This document shows positions 52,943 to 62,296 of a stretch of 64,000 bases of DNA, piece by piece. Position numbers and translations under genes: made by a program. The stretch comes from an uncultured Hungatella sp. GTDB lineage: Bacteria; Bacillota; Clostridia; Lachnospirales; Lachnospiraceae. The stretch lies in contig CAJUPP010000011.1 of NCBI GenBank assembly GCA_910588325.1, positions 1-64,000 of the forward strand. The letters are read 5' to 3'. How positions within the stretch are numbered: the stretch's first letter is position 1; every line of letters begins with the position of its first letter. The notes under the pieces are model-generated. The model was not told the DNA's origin, did no database searches, and was given only the letters and a program-made list of their open reading frames with translations.

Positions 52943-53707
52943 ATGAACGTTTTTCAGGATTATGCATATTACTATAATTTAATTTATAGGGATAAAGATT
53001 ATAAAACAGAGGCAGAAGCGGTGCATGGGATTCTAAAAAAGTTTAATCCACAATTAAAAACCATAATAAATTTAGGCTGCGGTACAGGCAGACATGATAT
53101 AGAACTGGAAAAGCTGGGGTATCATTGTAAGGGAATTGACATTAGCCCTCTCATGATTAAGATAGCCAGAAACAATGCGGTACAAAATGGAAGTACGATT
53201 AAATTTGAAGAAGGGGATGTCAGAAATTATACCACACAAGAGAAGTACGATGCTGTGATTTCCTTATTTCATGTAATGAGCTATCAAAATACGAATAGGG
53301 ATATTCTGAGTGCTTTTAAAACAGCAAGAAATCTGTTGGGAGAAAAGGGCAGTGAATATTTCCTTTTTGATGCGTGGTACGGGCCGGGAGTACTCAGCGA
53401 GAAACCGTCTGTCCGGGTAAAAGAGATAGAAGATGAAGAAAACCGTTTGATTCGAATTGCGCAGCCAACTATGTATGATAAAAAGAATGTGGTAGATGTA
53501 AACTATGAAATACTTGTTATCCATAAACCAACGAACATCGTAGAGACAATCAAAGAGGTACATAGTATGCGCTATTTTTTTAAACCAGAATTAGAACTAT
53601 TATTGACAGAGACAGGGTTTGAACTTATCGATACGATAGACAGCCGCACATTGGGGGAAACCGATTACAATTCATGGACAAGTTATTTTATTGCCAGAGC
53701 TGTATAG
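52943..53707 (+). CDS. Class I SAM-dependent methyltransferase
   Basis: A 254-residue protein with motif I INLGCGTGRHDIELEKLG (residues 39-56), acidic strand-2 end GIDISPLMI, motif IV DAVISLFHVMSY, and a C-terminal YFFKPELELLLTETGFELI typical of small-molecule methyltransferases. It could methylate the amino sugar formed by the preceding aminotransferase. AGGAGG precedes the ATG. Confidence 0.88.
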   Translation: MNVFQDYAYYYNLIYRDKDYKTEAEAVHGILKKFNPQLKTIINLGCGTGRHDIELEKLGYHCKGIDISPLMIKIARNNAVQNGSTIKFEEGDVRNYTTQEKYDAVISLFHVMSYQNTNRDILSAFKTARNLLGEKGSEYFLFDAWYGPGVLSEKPSVRVKEIEDEENRLIRIAQPTMYDKKNVVDVNYEILVIHKPTNIVETIKEVHSMRYFFKPELELLLTETGFELIDTIDSRTLGETDYNSWTSYFIARAV

Positions 53708-53727
53708 AAAAAGAGGAGTTGCAACAA

Positions 53728-55044
53728 ATGGTGAAATTTATGTCCTATGAGGATAATTATTTCGAACTGTGTGAAACAACAGGAAAGAATACAGTGATTT
53801 ATGGAAACGGGATATACGGAAAAAGAGCCTTCCCTTATCTGAAAAATGTATCTTATATCTGTGACAGACATGGGAAGGAAATGAGGGAAGAACATGGTAT
53901 AAAGGTAATCACATTAAAAGAACTTGAACAATTAAAAGAATCCGTATTGGTAGTGATCTGTGTAAAAGCAGAAAAGGTAAGACAGGAAATAAAAGATGAA
54001 CTGGAAAAGTCGCCAATCGACGGGTATGTTTTTGATTATTTTGATAATATCGCTTTTCCTGTTTATAAAGAGAAGACCATAAGCGACATTGCAGAAAAAC
54101 GGGAGATACGGTATATCCGCCTGATATGCGATGACAAGGGATGGATTTTAAATAAGTTTGCGGTGAAGATGAAAGAAGAATTAGACAATAGGGGATATCG
54201 CTGTTCCATTGGTCATGAGATCGATACTTCGGCAGACATTAACCATCATATTATTTACGCAAGCTGTAACCCCATTATTTCTCACTACAATGAGACTTTT
54301 ATGATTACTCATATTGATTCTTATAATAAAGTGGAGTTTTTAAAGTATCAGCTGAGAAATGCAAAAATGGGTATCTGTATGTCAAGGGAGACTATGGAAA
54401 GGCTTGCTTCCTATGGCGTTCCAAGAGAAAAGTTATGTTATATCAATCCTGCTCAAGATGGTAACATAAAACCTAAAAAATATATTTTGGGAATCACACA
54501 TAAGACTCACGAAGAAGATCACAGAAAAAATGAGAGAGTTTTGATTGATTTATGCAGAGATTTAGATCCAGACTATTTTGCATTTAAAATAATGGGAGCC
54601 GGATGGGAGAGTATTGTTGAGTGTATCAAGAAGATGGGATTCCAAATTGATTATTATTCTCAATTTGATTATGAGGAGTATCTAAAGCTTATGCCGTCTT
54701 TGGATTACTATTTATATTGGGGATTTGACGAGGGATCTATGGGCTATTTGGATGCGCTTCGCGCCGGAGTTGAAACGATTGTAACACCACAGGGGTATCA
54801 TCTTGATATAAAAGATGGAATCACGTATCCGTGTCGTACCATTTCTGAATTTAGAGACGTACTTTTAGAATTGCAGGCTAGGAGGAGGAAGATTGTGAAG
54901 TCTGTGGAATCCTGGACCTGGAAAAATTTTGTGGACAAGCATTTGGAAGTTTGGAACTATCTGTCAGGCAATGAAGAAAATGGATATGCAAATCAGCATA
55001 TGTATGAGGATGGTATTTTTTCTGTATTAAAGATGAATGTGTGA
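53728..55044 (+). CDS. GT-B-type glycosyltransferase with N-terminal Rossmann-like domain
   Basis: A 438-residue protein. Residues 15-105 are the accessory domain (NTVIYGNGIYGKRAFPYL, then ICDRHGKEMREEHG). From about 130 on it looks like a GT4-like enzyme: IRLICDDKGWILNKFA, ICMSRETMERLASYGVP, and FDEGSMGYLDALRAGVETIV with the donor-site Glu. ATG 53728 follows AGAGGAG. The start region overlaps the methyltransferase reading frame end only if the ATG at 53674 is used, which is rejected. Confidence 0.75.
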   Translation: MVKFMSYEDNYFELCETTGKNTVIYGNGIYGKRAFPYLKNVSYICDRHGKEMREEHGIKVITLKELEQLKESVLVVICVKAEKVRQEIKDELEKSPIDGYVFDYFDNIAFPVYKEKTISDIAEKREIRYIRLICDDKGWILNKFAVKMKEELDNRGYRCSIGHEIDTSADINHHIIYASCNPIISHYNETFMITHIDSYNKVEFLKYQLRNAKMGICMSRETMERLASYGVPREKLCYINPAQDGNIKPKKYILGITHKTHEEDHRKNERVLIDLCRDLDPDYFAFKIMGAGWESIVECIKKMGFQIDYYSQFDYEEYLKLMPSLDYYLYWGFDEGSMGYLDALRAGVETIVTPQGYHLDIKDGITYPCRTISEFRDVLLELQARRRKIVKSVESWTWKNFVDKHLEVWNYLSGNEENGYANQHMYEDGIFSVLKMNV

Positions 55045-55052
55045 GGACAGGA

Positions 55053-56309
55053 ATGAAGATAGCAGTATTAGGAAGAAACAAACAGTTAACGGATTTGGGA
55101 AAACTATTTAACCAGAATGTGGAAATATCATTTTTTCTTGATAATAATACGAACTTGTCAGGAACTTGGATTGGTGATAAGAAAATATATTCCCCCTATG
55201 ACTTTCCGAAGGGAGAGGTTGATTATATTGTTGTTTTTTTAATGGAATATGAGGCGGTTAATCAGGAGTTCATTGACTTGGGGATTGATAGAAAGCAGAT
55301 AATAAATTTTAACAGCTCAGACTTAGAGATATTTGAACACGGGGATATTTTTGATTTAGATGAGGCCGAAAAATATCGGCTAAAACTGAAAATAGAATAT
55401 TTGGAAAGACGTATGAAACAATTTGAAAAGAACCAGCAATTTTTCGAAGAGAGTTATATGTATGAAATAGCTGCAAAGCTAAACAAGGGGGAGCTTACTC
55501 TGCCAATTATATCCAGTGTAGAGGATACATACAAAAAAATTATAATGGATAAATGCTCTGTCAGTAGATATGGCGATGGAGAATTTGAAATGATTTTAGG
55601 ACATGGAATTGTATATCAAAATGCAGATGAAAAATTAGCTGAACGTTTACAAGATATTTTGTGCTCTGATTTAGACAATCACATTGTAGCCATTGCAGAT
55701 GACTATGGTGGAATGGAAGGAATACGAAAAGAAAATAGAAATACTATCAGAAGATATATGACTGAGGAAAAAAGGATGGAGCATTATCGTCTATTGGATA
55801 TGGATAGAAAATATTATAACGCTTACATCAGCAGACCTTATGTAATATATCCTCATAATCAAACAGAAGCGGCGAGGAAACGATTTGAGGATTTAAAGCA
55901 GATATGGAATGACCAAGATATTTTGTTTGTGGAAGGCGAAAAGACCCGTATGGGAGTTGGAAACGATTTGTTTCATAATGCCAGAAGCGTAACCAGAGTG
56001 ATTGCTCCAAGTGAAAATGCATTTACTGTTTATGATGAAATCTATCATGCTGCATTGCAATATGGCCCAAATAAGTTGATTCTCATAGCGCTTGGGCCTA
56101 CAGCCACGGTATTGGCATATGACCTGGCGAAAGCAGGATATTGGGCTTTGGATATCGGACATTTAGACTTAGAGTATGAGTGGTTTTTAAAAGGAAAAGG
56201 ATACAGCTACATTCTTCACAAGTATAACAACGAAATGCCTGGGGACACGAATATACAGGATATTTATGATGAGGACTACGAGAAGTCTATTTTAAAAACA
56301 ATCAGGTAA
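55053..56309 (+). CDS. GT-D fold glycosyltransferase (DUF1792) with N-terminal Rossmann-like domain
   Basis: A 418-residue protein. Residues 1-100 are the accessory domain, here degenerate in the glycine loop (AVLGRNKQLTDLGKL) but with FFLDNNTNLSG. A short coiled coil (105-135) follows. Residues 140-405 match the DUF1792/GT-D family: SVSRYGDGEFEMILG, LFVEGEKTRMGVGNDLF, LIALGPTATVLAYDL, and DIGHLDLEYEW. Streptococcal relatives (DGT1) extend glycans on serine-rich repeat proteins. Substrates here are unknown. Confidence 0.82.
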   Translation: MKIAVLGRNKQLTDLGKLFNQNVEISFFLDNNTNLSGTWIGDKKIYSPYDFPKGEVDYIVVFLMEYEAVNQEFIDLGIDRKQIINFNSSDLEIFEHGDIFDLDEAEKYRLKLKIEYLERRMKQFEKNQQFFEESYMYEIAAKLNKGELTLPIISSVEDTYKKIIMDKCSVSRYGDGEFEMILGHGIVYQNADEKLAERLQDILCSDLDNHIVAIADDYGGMEGIRKENRNTIRRYMTEEKRMEHYRLLDMDRKYYNAYISRPYVIYPHNQTEAARKRFEDLKQIWNDQDILFVEGEKTRMGVGNDLFHNARSVTRVIAPSENAFTVYDEIYHAALQYGPNKLILIALGPTATVLAYDLAKAGYWALDIGHLDLEYEWFLKGKGYSYILHKYNNEMPGDTNIQDIYDEDYEKSILKTIR

Positions 56310-56312
56310 TGA

Positions 56313-57434
56313 ATGATGAAAATTACAGTCATAACGGTATGCTATAACAGTGCACAAACAATAGAGAATGCGATTAGGAGCGTAATCTTTCAGGATTATG
56401 GTGATTTAGAATATATTATCATAGATGGTGGATCTACGGATGGTACATTAGAGATTGTTGACAAATATAGGGATCGGATTGCATTATGTGTCAGTGAACC
56501 AGATTTTGGGATCTATGATGCCATGAACAAAGGGTTAAGGAAAGCATCTGGAGATGTTGTGGCTTTTTTGAATAGTGATGATTGGTATATCACGGATATA
56601 AATGTATTAAAAAAAGTAGAAAAATATTTTCAAGAAAGCAAAGCAGACATCGTCAGCGGTAACATCTATATATGGAAAAACGGAGCGAGAAGTAAGGTAT
56701 TCAGGAAAGATTTAACAGATGAAACCATTTTTTTTGAAGTTCCATGTCCACATCCGGCTTTATTTGTCAAAAGAGAATTATATTTAAAGTTCGGAGGGTT
56801 TGATACTTCATATAAAATTGCTGCAGATACGAAATGGATTATTCACGCATATATAAATGGCGCTGATGTTTTGTGTGTGGAGGATTATTTCGCCTGCTTT
56901 AGAGACGGTGGTATAAGCACAACCAATCAATATGAAGCATTAAAAGAACAGTATGAAATTGTTTTAGGTTATCTGCGAGAAAAGCAGTTGACAAAACTGG
57001 AGAAAAAGGCAAACAGCTATTATACAAGAGCATTGAAAGGTCTGGAAACAGAAAAGTATGTTGAAATTGCATTGAAAGAAAATAATGCCAAGGTACAGAA
57101 CCTTTTTGATTATGACAAAAAATATTATATCTGGGGAGCTGGAATACGAGGCAGAAGATGTTTGCAGATATTTGAGAAATTGAGGCTTCCGGTCATAGGT
57201 TTTATTGATTCCAACAAAAAACAGGAATCAGAGGAGGGCTATCCGATCATCCGGCCAGAAAATATCGACACCGAAAGCTATCTATGTATCACACCCAGGG
57301 ATTATGAGGACCAGATTAAGGCAGAATTAAAACAATCAGGAGTGGAGATGGAAAGAGTGATTACATATTCTAGCCTTGTGGAGAAAATAAGACAGATAGG
57401 AATTTCCAGCCATATATTGACAGAGGAATCATAA
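56313..57434 (+). CDS. GT2 glycosyltransferase with C-terminal Rossmann-like domain
   Basis: A 373-residue protein. Residues 1-215 are a WcaA/WbbD-like GT2 domain (ITVITVCYNSAQTIENAI, IIDGGSTDGT, FGIYDAMNKGL, and LNSDDWY with the metal-binding Asp pair). Residues 265-365 are the accessory domain (YYIWGAGIRGRRCLQIF, FIDSNKKQESEEGYPI). ATG codons at 56313 and 56316 are both possible behind AGGTAATGA. The stop touches the next start, suggesting tight coupling. Confidence 0.88.
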   Translation: MMKITVITVCYNSAQTIENAIRSVIFQDYGDLEYIIIDGGSTDGTLEIVDKYRDRIALCVSEPDFGIYDAMNKGLRKASGDVVAFLNSDDWYITDINVLKKVEKYFQESKADIVSGNIYIWKNGARSKVFRKDLTDETIFFEVPCPHPALFVKRELYLKFGGFDTSYKIAADTKWIIHAYINGADVLCVEDYFACFRDGGISTTNQYEALKEQYEIVLGYLREKQLTKLEKKANSYYTRALKGLETEKYVEIALKENNAKVQNLFDYDKKYYIWGAGIRGRRCLQIFEKLRLPVIGFIDSNKKQESEEGYPIIRPENIDTESYLCITPRDYEDQIKAELKQSGVEMERVITYSSLVEKIRQIGISSHILTEES

Positions 57435-58994
57435 ATGATACGCAAGATTTTATACTTTATGGATAATTACAGAAGCCTTGGAGGTGCGGCTAACACACTA
57501 TTGAGGCAGGCTATATTAATGAGGCATATTGGCAAGACAGTGATTGTAGCAGTATCAAACGATGGAATTAACCAAGTGTGCGAGGATTATCTGAAGATAT
57601 GTGCACAAGAGGATATTCCGACTTATGAACAAAAATTTTCTGTAGCAAATCAGCCGGAAGGTGTTTCTCTTTTTTCCATTTTAGAGAATTATGACCAGAT
57701 AAAGGCTTTTATAGATTTGCAAAAACCAGATATCGTTCATTCGGTTCAACTAAATCCAACTGTAGAACTGGTATGCAGGGAGTTAAAACTCCCCCATGTT
57801 ATGAACATTTATCAGGCTTTGCCAGAATTTTTTGTGTTTCCCTATCCGGATATTTTTGCCCGTTTTCACATATGCGATTCTCAATGTTATGCTGCTTTCT
57901 GGAAGAAATATCTTAAAACCAAGTCGTACTGTGTCAGAACTGTGGCACAGAGAGAGAAGAAAAGAGAAAGACATAATTTTGCAGAGAACCTCAGATTCAT
58001 ATGTGTAGGGCAGTTGTGTGAGCGTAAAAATCAATTAGAAGTAATGAAAGCCTTTCGTTTGGCGGTTAAGAGAGGGCTGAAAGGGACACTGGAGATTTGG
58101 GGACATGTGGACTCTTCTTATGCAGATAAATGTCAGCAATATATCTCGGATCATATGTTAGGAAATTACATATCAATAAAAGGGTTTTCTGACGATTTAG
58201 AGAATATCTATCAAGAATGCGATGCACTAATCTGTGGCAGCACCAGTGAATCTTATCCTAATGTGGTTTCCGAGGCATTGGCGAATCAGGTTATCGTGAT
58301 TACTACCCCTGTAGCAGGGGTGCCAGAAATCATAAGGGACAGGGAGAATGGGTATCTCTGTAAAGGATATTCGGCAGAATGTATTGCAGATAAAATCATG
58401 GTTTTTGAACAGGACATAAGAACTGGAGCGATCAAGAAAGTTTGGTCTCATGCAAATGACACCTATGACAGAGTGCATTCACCAATAGCTGTGACGGAAA
58501 GTTTGATAAAAACATATGATGAGATTTTATTAGAATACAGGCAGAAGAGTTGCTCTCTTTATACAATAGAAGATTTAAAAGAGGAATTTAAGGAGACAAT
58601 TGATTGCTTTTTGAAATACAGGGACCAATTTACAGATGAAGCATTTATTAAGATGAATCTTTGGAAAATCCATTTTGTGGTCCTGTGTTTAAAAAGAACA
58701 GGATTAAATAAAAATCAAGGTTTCTATATCTGGGGGACTGGAAAGCTTGGAGGTTATTATAAAGAAATCATAGAAATATTTGCGCCGGATATCAGAATAT
58801 CAGGTTTTATAGACTCTTATAAAACAGGTGACTATATGGGATATCAGATAGTTCCCCCAAAAGATATTTTAAGGGGACCGAAAAAGACGCTCTTGCTCGG
58901 CGTTTTCAGAGCAGAAGAGATTATAGAAACTTTGAGAAAAAGCGATTATAGATACGGAACTGATTATTTTAAATTTGAACAGATACCATGGTAG
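57435..58994 (+). CDS. GT4 glycosyltransferase with C-terminal Rossmann-like domain
   Basis: A 519-residue protein. Residues 1-360 are a GT-B family 4 enzyme with YRSLGGAANTLLRQA near the start, FICVGQLCERKNQLEVMKAF, and the E-x7-E donor motif in CGSTSESYPNVVSEALANQ. Residues 415-515 are the accessory domain (GFYIWGTGKLGGYYKEII, GFIDSYKTGDYMGYQI). It probably transfers a hexose or derivative within the polymer repeat unit. Confidence 0.87.
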   Translation: MIRKILYFMDNYRSLGGAANTLLRQAILMRHIGKTVIVAVSNDGINQVCEDYLKICAQEDIPTYEQKFSVANQPEGVSLFSILENYDQIKAFIDLQKPDIVHSVQLNPTVELVCRELKLPHVMNIYQALPEFFVFPYPDIFARFHICDSQCYAAFWKKYLKTKSYCVRTVAQREKKRERHNFAENLRFICVGQLCERKNQLEVMKAFRLAVKRGLKGTLEIWGHVDSSYADKCQQYISDHMLGNYISIKGFSDDLENIYQECDALICGSTSESYPNVVSEALANQVIVITTPVAGVPEIIRDRENGYLCKGYSAECIADKIMVFEQDIRTGAIKKVWSHANDTYDRVHSPIAVTESLIKTYDEILLEYRQKSCSLYTIEDLKEEFKETIDCFLKYRDQFTDEAFIKMNLWKIHFVVLCLKRTGLNKNQGFYIWGTGKLGGYYKEIIEIFAPDIRISGFIDSYKTGDYMGYQIVPPKDILRGPKKTLLLGVFRAEEIIETLRKSDYRYGTDYFKFEQIPW

Positions 58995-59021
58995 CAGAAG
59001 ACCTTGGGCATGAGGGATAGT

Positions 59022-60218
59022 ATGAAGACCTATTATGTGGAAAGCTTGATTGAAAAAATTGGACAAAATATTAAGGTGTTGATTGAGCAGAAGGTTATCA
59101 CAGATAAAAAAAAGATTGTGTTGTATGGGCTGGATACCTTTTCTTTTGGAATGAGAACCATACTCTCAAATCTGGGATTCAAAGTAGACAGTTATATCTC
59201 AGAAGATTCAGAGCAGGTTGTGAGATATAAAAGACATGTAAAAGCAGTAAGTTCTCGCTATCTGAATTCCTTAAGGGATTTGATTGGGATCTGTGATTTA
59301 GAGGAGAGGCTGGCAGATTTTGATGAGAATTTGTTGATACTCAGCGGCTCCAAGAGCTGTCCCAAGAAAAGGCTGGCAGAATTAAAGTATCAGGAACAGG
59401 TGAATTATTTTCAGGTGTATGACTGGGAAAAGGACGAGTTTTCAGAATTTGTTAGAGGAAAGAAAAAGATATCCTTAAAAGAAATGCAGAATATTGAAAA
59501 AGAAATGCTTTTTCAAGTGGATCAATTCTGTATAGAGAATGGAATCCGGTATTGGGTATGTGGAGGAACCCTGCTTGGCACAATACGGCATAAGGGTTTT
59601 ATTCCCTGGGATGATGATATCGATCTTTTTCTGCCATGGAAGGATTATAAAAGATTTTTAGAAGAATTCAAACCGACTGGCAGATATGATCTGATTATCC
59701 CAGATAAAGCAGACAAAAAAGACTATTTTGAGTTATGGACGAAAATGATTGATAAACATACAGTTGTCAGGGAACATGTTGATTTTATGAGAAAAGTTCA
59801 TCCTGTTTCGATTGATATCTTTCCATTGATTGGAATGCCAAAAGGAGCAGAGGAACGAAAACATTTTTTTGAAGAATTTAGTGAACTGGATAAAAAAATA
59901 TGGGAAGATTTTTATGCCAATAACGGAAGATTAGGTGTGTATGACAAATGGTATCCTTCTCAGAAAAAGTTTTTAGAAATGTATGATTTTGATGAATCCA
60001 GCTATGTGGGAGTTTTAGGAACTGCATACAGGGAAAATGACTGTACAACTAAAAAAGTCTATGATTCTACACTCCGTATGTCATTTGAAGATATAGAGGT
60101 CAATGTGCCAACAGGATTTCAGGAGTATCTCGATAACCTGTATGGAAAGGGGTGGCGAGAGCTTCCAGATGAGAATAAAAGAACTTCACACCATAACATG
60201 GAGTCATACTGGCTGTAA
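59022..60218 (+). CDS. LicD-family phosphotransferase with N-terminal Rossmann-like domain
   Basis: A 398-residue protein. Residues 25-145 are a divergent accessory domain (KIVLYGLDTFSFGMRTIL, VDSYISEDSEQVV). Residues 165-395 are LicD: YWVCGGTLLGTIRHKGFIPW followed by DDDIDLFLPW. GAGGG (59012-59016) sets ATG 59022. With the LicD at 45318 the locus has two enzymes for adding phospho-substituents. Confidence 0.87.
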   Translation: MKTYYVESLIEKIGQNIKVLIEQKVITDKKKIVLYGLDTFSFGMRTILSNLGFKVDSYISEDSEQVVRYKRHVKAVSSRYLNSLRDLIGICDLEERLADFDENLLILSGSKSCPKKRLAELKYQEQVNYFQVYDWEKDEFSEFVRGKKKISLKEMQNIEKEMLFQVDQFCIENGIRYWVCGGTLLGTIRHKGFIPWDDDIDLFLPWKDYKRFLEEFKPTGRYDLIIPDKADKKDYFELWTKMIDKHTVVREHVDFMRKVHPVSIDIFPLIGMPKGAEERKHFFEEFSELDKKIWEDFYANNGRLGVYDKWYPSQKKFLEMYDFDESSYVGVLGTAYRENDCTTKKVYDSTLRMSFEDIEVNVPTGFQEYLDNLYGKGWRELPDENKRTSHHNMESYWL

Positions 60219-60232
60219 GAGAGGAAGAATGA

Positions 60233-61519
60233 ATGCCAAAGGTTTCGGTAATTGTACCAGTTTATAATGTGGAGAACTATCTGCCGCAATGTCTGGATAG
60301 TATCCTTGCCCAGACTTTAAAAGATATTGAGATTATCTGTGTGGATGACGGTTCCACGGATCAAAGCGGTGAAATATTAGATCAGTATGCCAGCAAGGAC
60401 AAGCGTTTTATGGTATTGCATCGCGCAAATTCCGGATATGGTGCAGCTATGAATGCAGGACTTGATGTGGCAAAAGGGGAGTATATAGGGATTGCAGAGA
60501 GTGATGACTGCATTCTGCCAGAGATGTATGAGACTCTGTATCTTGCGGCTGTAAGAGATGATCTGGATCTGGTCAAATCGGATGCCATCTACTGGATAGA
60601 AAGTCTTGGATATCGGAAAAGAATTCATGATCCATGGCTGGATGACTATTATGACCGTGTACTGTATGAGGAAGACAGAAATCTGCTTTTCGATTTTTTT
60701 ATGAACATCTGGACAGGGATTTATAAACGGACCTTCTTACAGCAGTTTACGATCCGGTTTCATGAGAGCTCCGGAGCTTCCTATCAGGACAATGGCTTTT
60801 GGATCCAGACCCTTTTGTACTGTCAAAAAGCGAAGTGGTTAAATCAGGCATTTTATTGGTACAGGCAGGATAATCCACAGGCTTCTGTAAAGAGCAAGAC
60901 AAAGATTATGGCAATGACAAAGGAGTATGAGTTTTTAGCCCGAACCTTGTGTGACAGAAAGGATTACCATTTCCTGTCTTACTGCTACTACTACAAATTA
61001 TATCGGCACAGAGGGACTTTTCTTCGCATTGCAGATGAGCAGAAACGAATGTTCTGTGATCAGATTCAAAAAGATTTTAGACTCTATCAAGGATTTATAA
61101 AAGGAAACTATTTCCTGGAAAACTGGTACAGGAAGATTGTAAAAAACCCTGACGGTGTATGTGAGGAAGTCATACGGAAGAAAGCAGAAGTTCAAGTTAG
61201 GCTTGACCATGCAGGAGGAATTATCATTTATGGAGCCGGGCGGAGAGGAGATGTTATTTTCCGAGGTCTGTATCAAGAAGGATATTCTGACCTGATTCGC
61301 TGTTTTGCCGTGTCACAGAAACCTTCTGGGGAAATGATAGCAGGAAAGCAGATATTGTCCATAGAGGAAGCGCTGAGAAGATTCCCTGATGGACTGGTCA
61401 TTCTGGCTGTGGCTCGTGGAAGTGGAATGTATCAGCAGATGGCAGAAAACCTGGCAGCTCTGGGAATCACCGACTATATGGACGGCTCTGATCTGGAGGA
61501 GAATTTCTACATTATTTAA
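60233..61519 (+). CDS. GT2 glycosyltransferase with C-terminal Rossmann-like domain
   Basis: A 428-residue protein. Residues 1-230 are GT2 (VSVIVPVYNVENYLPQCL, CVDDGSTDQSG, IGIAESDDCI with the metal-binding acidic residues). Residues 320-420 are the accessory domain (GGIIIYGAGRRGDVIFRGL, CFAVSQKPSGEMIAG). From this gene onward base composition returns toward that of the housekeeping block. Confidence 0.88.
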   Translation: MPKVSVIVPVYNVENYLPQCLDSILAQTLKDIEIICVDDGSTDQSGEILDQYASKDKRFMVLHRANSGYGAAMNAGLDVAKGEYIGIAESDDCILPEMYETLYLAAVRDDLDLVKSDAIYWIESLGYRKRIHDPWLDDYYDRVLYEEDRNLLFDFFMNIWTGIYKRTFLQQFTIRFHESSGASYQDNGFWIQTLLYCQKAKWLNQAFYWYRQDNPQASVKSKTKIMAMTKEYEFLARTLCDRKDYHFLSYCYYYKLYRHRGTFLRIADEQKRMFCDQIQKDFRLYQGFIKGNYFLENWYRKIVKNPDGVCEEVIRKKAEVQVRLDHAGGIIIYGAGRRGDVIFRGLYQEGYSDLIRCFAVSQKPSGEMIAGKQILSIEEALRRFPDGLVILAVARGSGMYQQMAENLAALGITDYMDGSDLEENFYII

Positions 61520-61546
61520 TTATGGAAGGCACAAAGGGAATAAGCG

Positions 61547-62260
61547 ATGAACATAGCAATGATTATTGCAGGAGGAAAAGGACTTCGGACAAAACAGGAT
61601 ATACCAAAGCAATTTTTAAATATTTGTGATAAGCCAGTGATTGTCTATACTATGGAGGCGTTTCAGAGACATCCGGAGATTGACAGAATTCTGGTGGTGT
61701 GCATTGATGGGTGGCAGGAAATGCTGAAGGCATATGCCAGCCAGTTTAATATTACCAAGTTAACATGGATCACGGCAGGCGGAGAGAATGGGCAGGAGTC
61801 CATTCATAACGGGCTGATGGAACTGGAAAAGCACTGTGAGGAGTCGGATCTAATATTAATTCATGACGGAATCCGGCCAAACGTGTCTCAGGAGATTATA
61901 TCAGGGTGTATTGCAGAATGCAGGCTTCACGGTTCTGCGATTACCGTTATTCCCTGTGCGGAAGCGATGCTTTTGCGCAGTGATAGTCTAAACAGTTCTT
62001 CGGCCCTGATTGCCAGGGAAATGCTGGCCAGGACCCAGACGCCCCAGGCATTTCCTTTAGGAAAGCTTTTGTGGGCCCACAGGGAGGCACAGAAGCGGGG
62101 GATCTGCGATTCCACAGCCTCCTGCACCCTGATGGTAGAGCTGGGACAAGAGGTTTATTTTTGCCCAGGGTCTGAAAAAAACATAAAAATTACGACTACA
62201 GAGGATATTGAGATTTTTAAAGCCCTTCTGATTGCAGGAAAAGACGATTGGCTGAAATAG
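61547..62260 (+). CDS. IspD/TarI-family cytidylyltransferase
   Basis: A 237-residue enzyme with IAMIIAGGKGLRTKQDIPKQ (CTP binding), HDGIRPNVSQEII, TQTPQAFPL and TTTEDIEIF. In this setting it is more likely a D-ribitol-5-phosphate (or similar polyol phosphate) cytidylyltransferase than the isoprenoid enzyme IspD, since the neighbours are surface-polymer genes; this is inference. The adjacent epimerase-like gene may supply or modify its substrate. Confidence 0.85.
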   Translation: MNIAMIIAGGKGLRTKQDIPKQFLNICDKPVIVYTMEAFQRHPEIDRILVVCIDGWQEMLKAYASQFNITKLTWITAGGENGQESIHNGLMELEKHCEESDLILIHDGIRPNVSQEIISGCIAECRLHGSAITVIPCAEAMLLRSDSLNSSSALIAREMLARTQTPQAFPLGKLLWAHREAQKRGICDSTASCTLMVELGQEVYFCPGSEKNIKITTTEDIEIFKALLIAGKDDWLK

Positions 62261-62296
62261 AATACGGATCTTAAGAAAGGACGGCTGAAATAGAAG

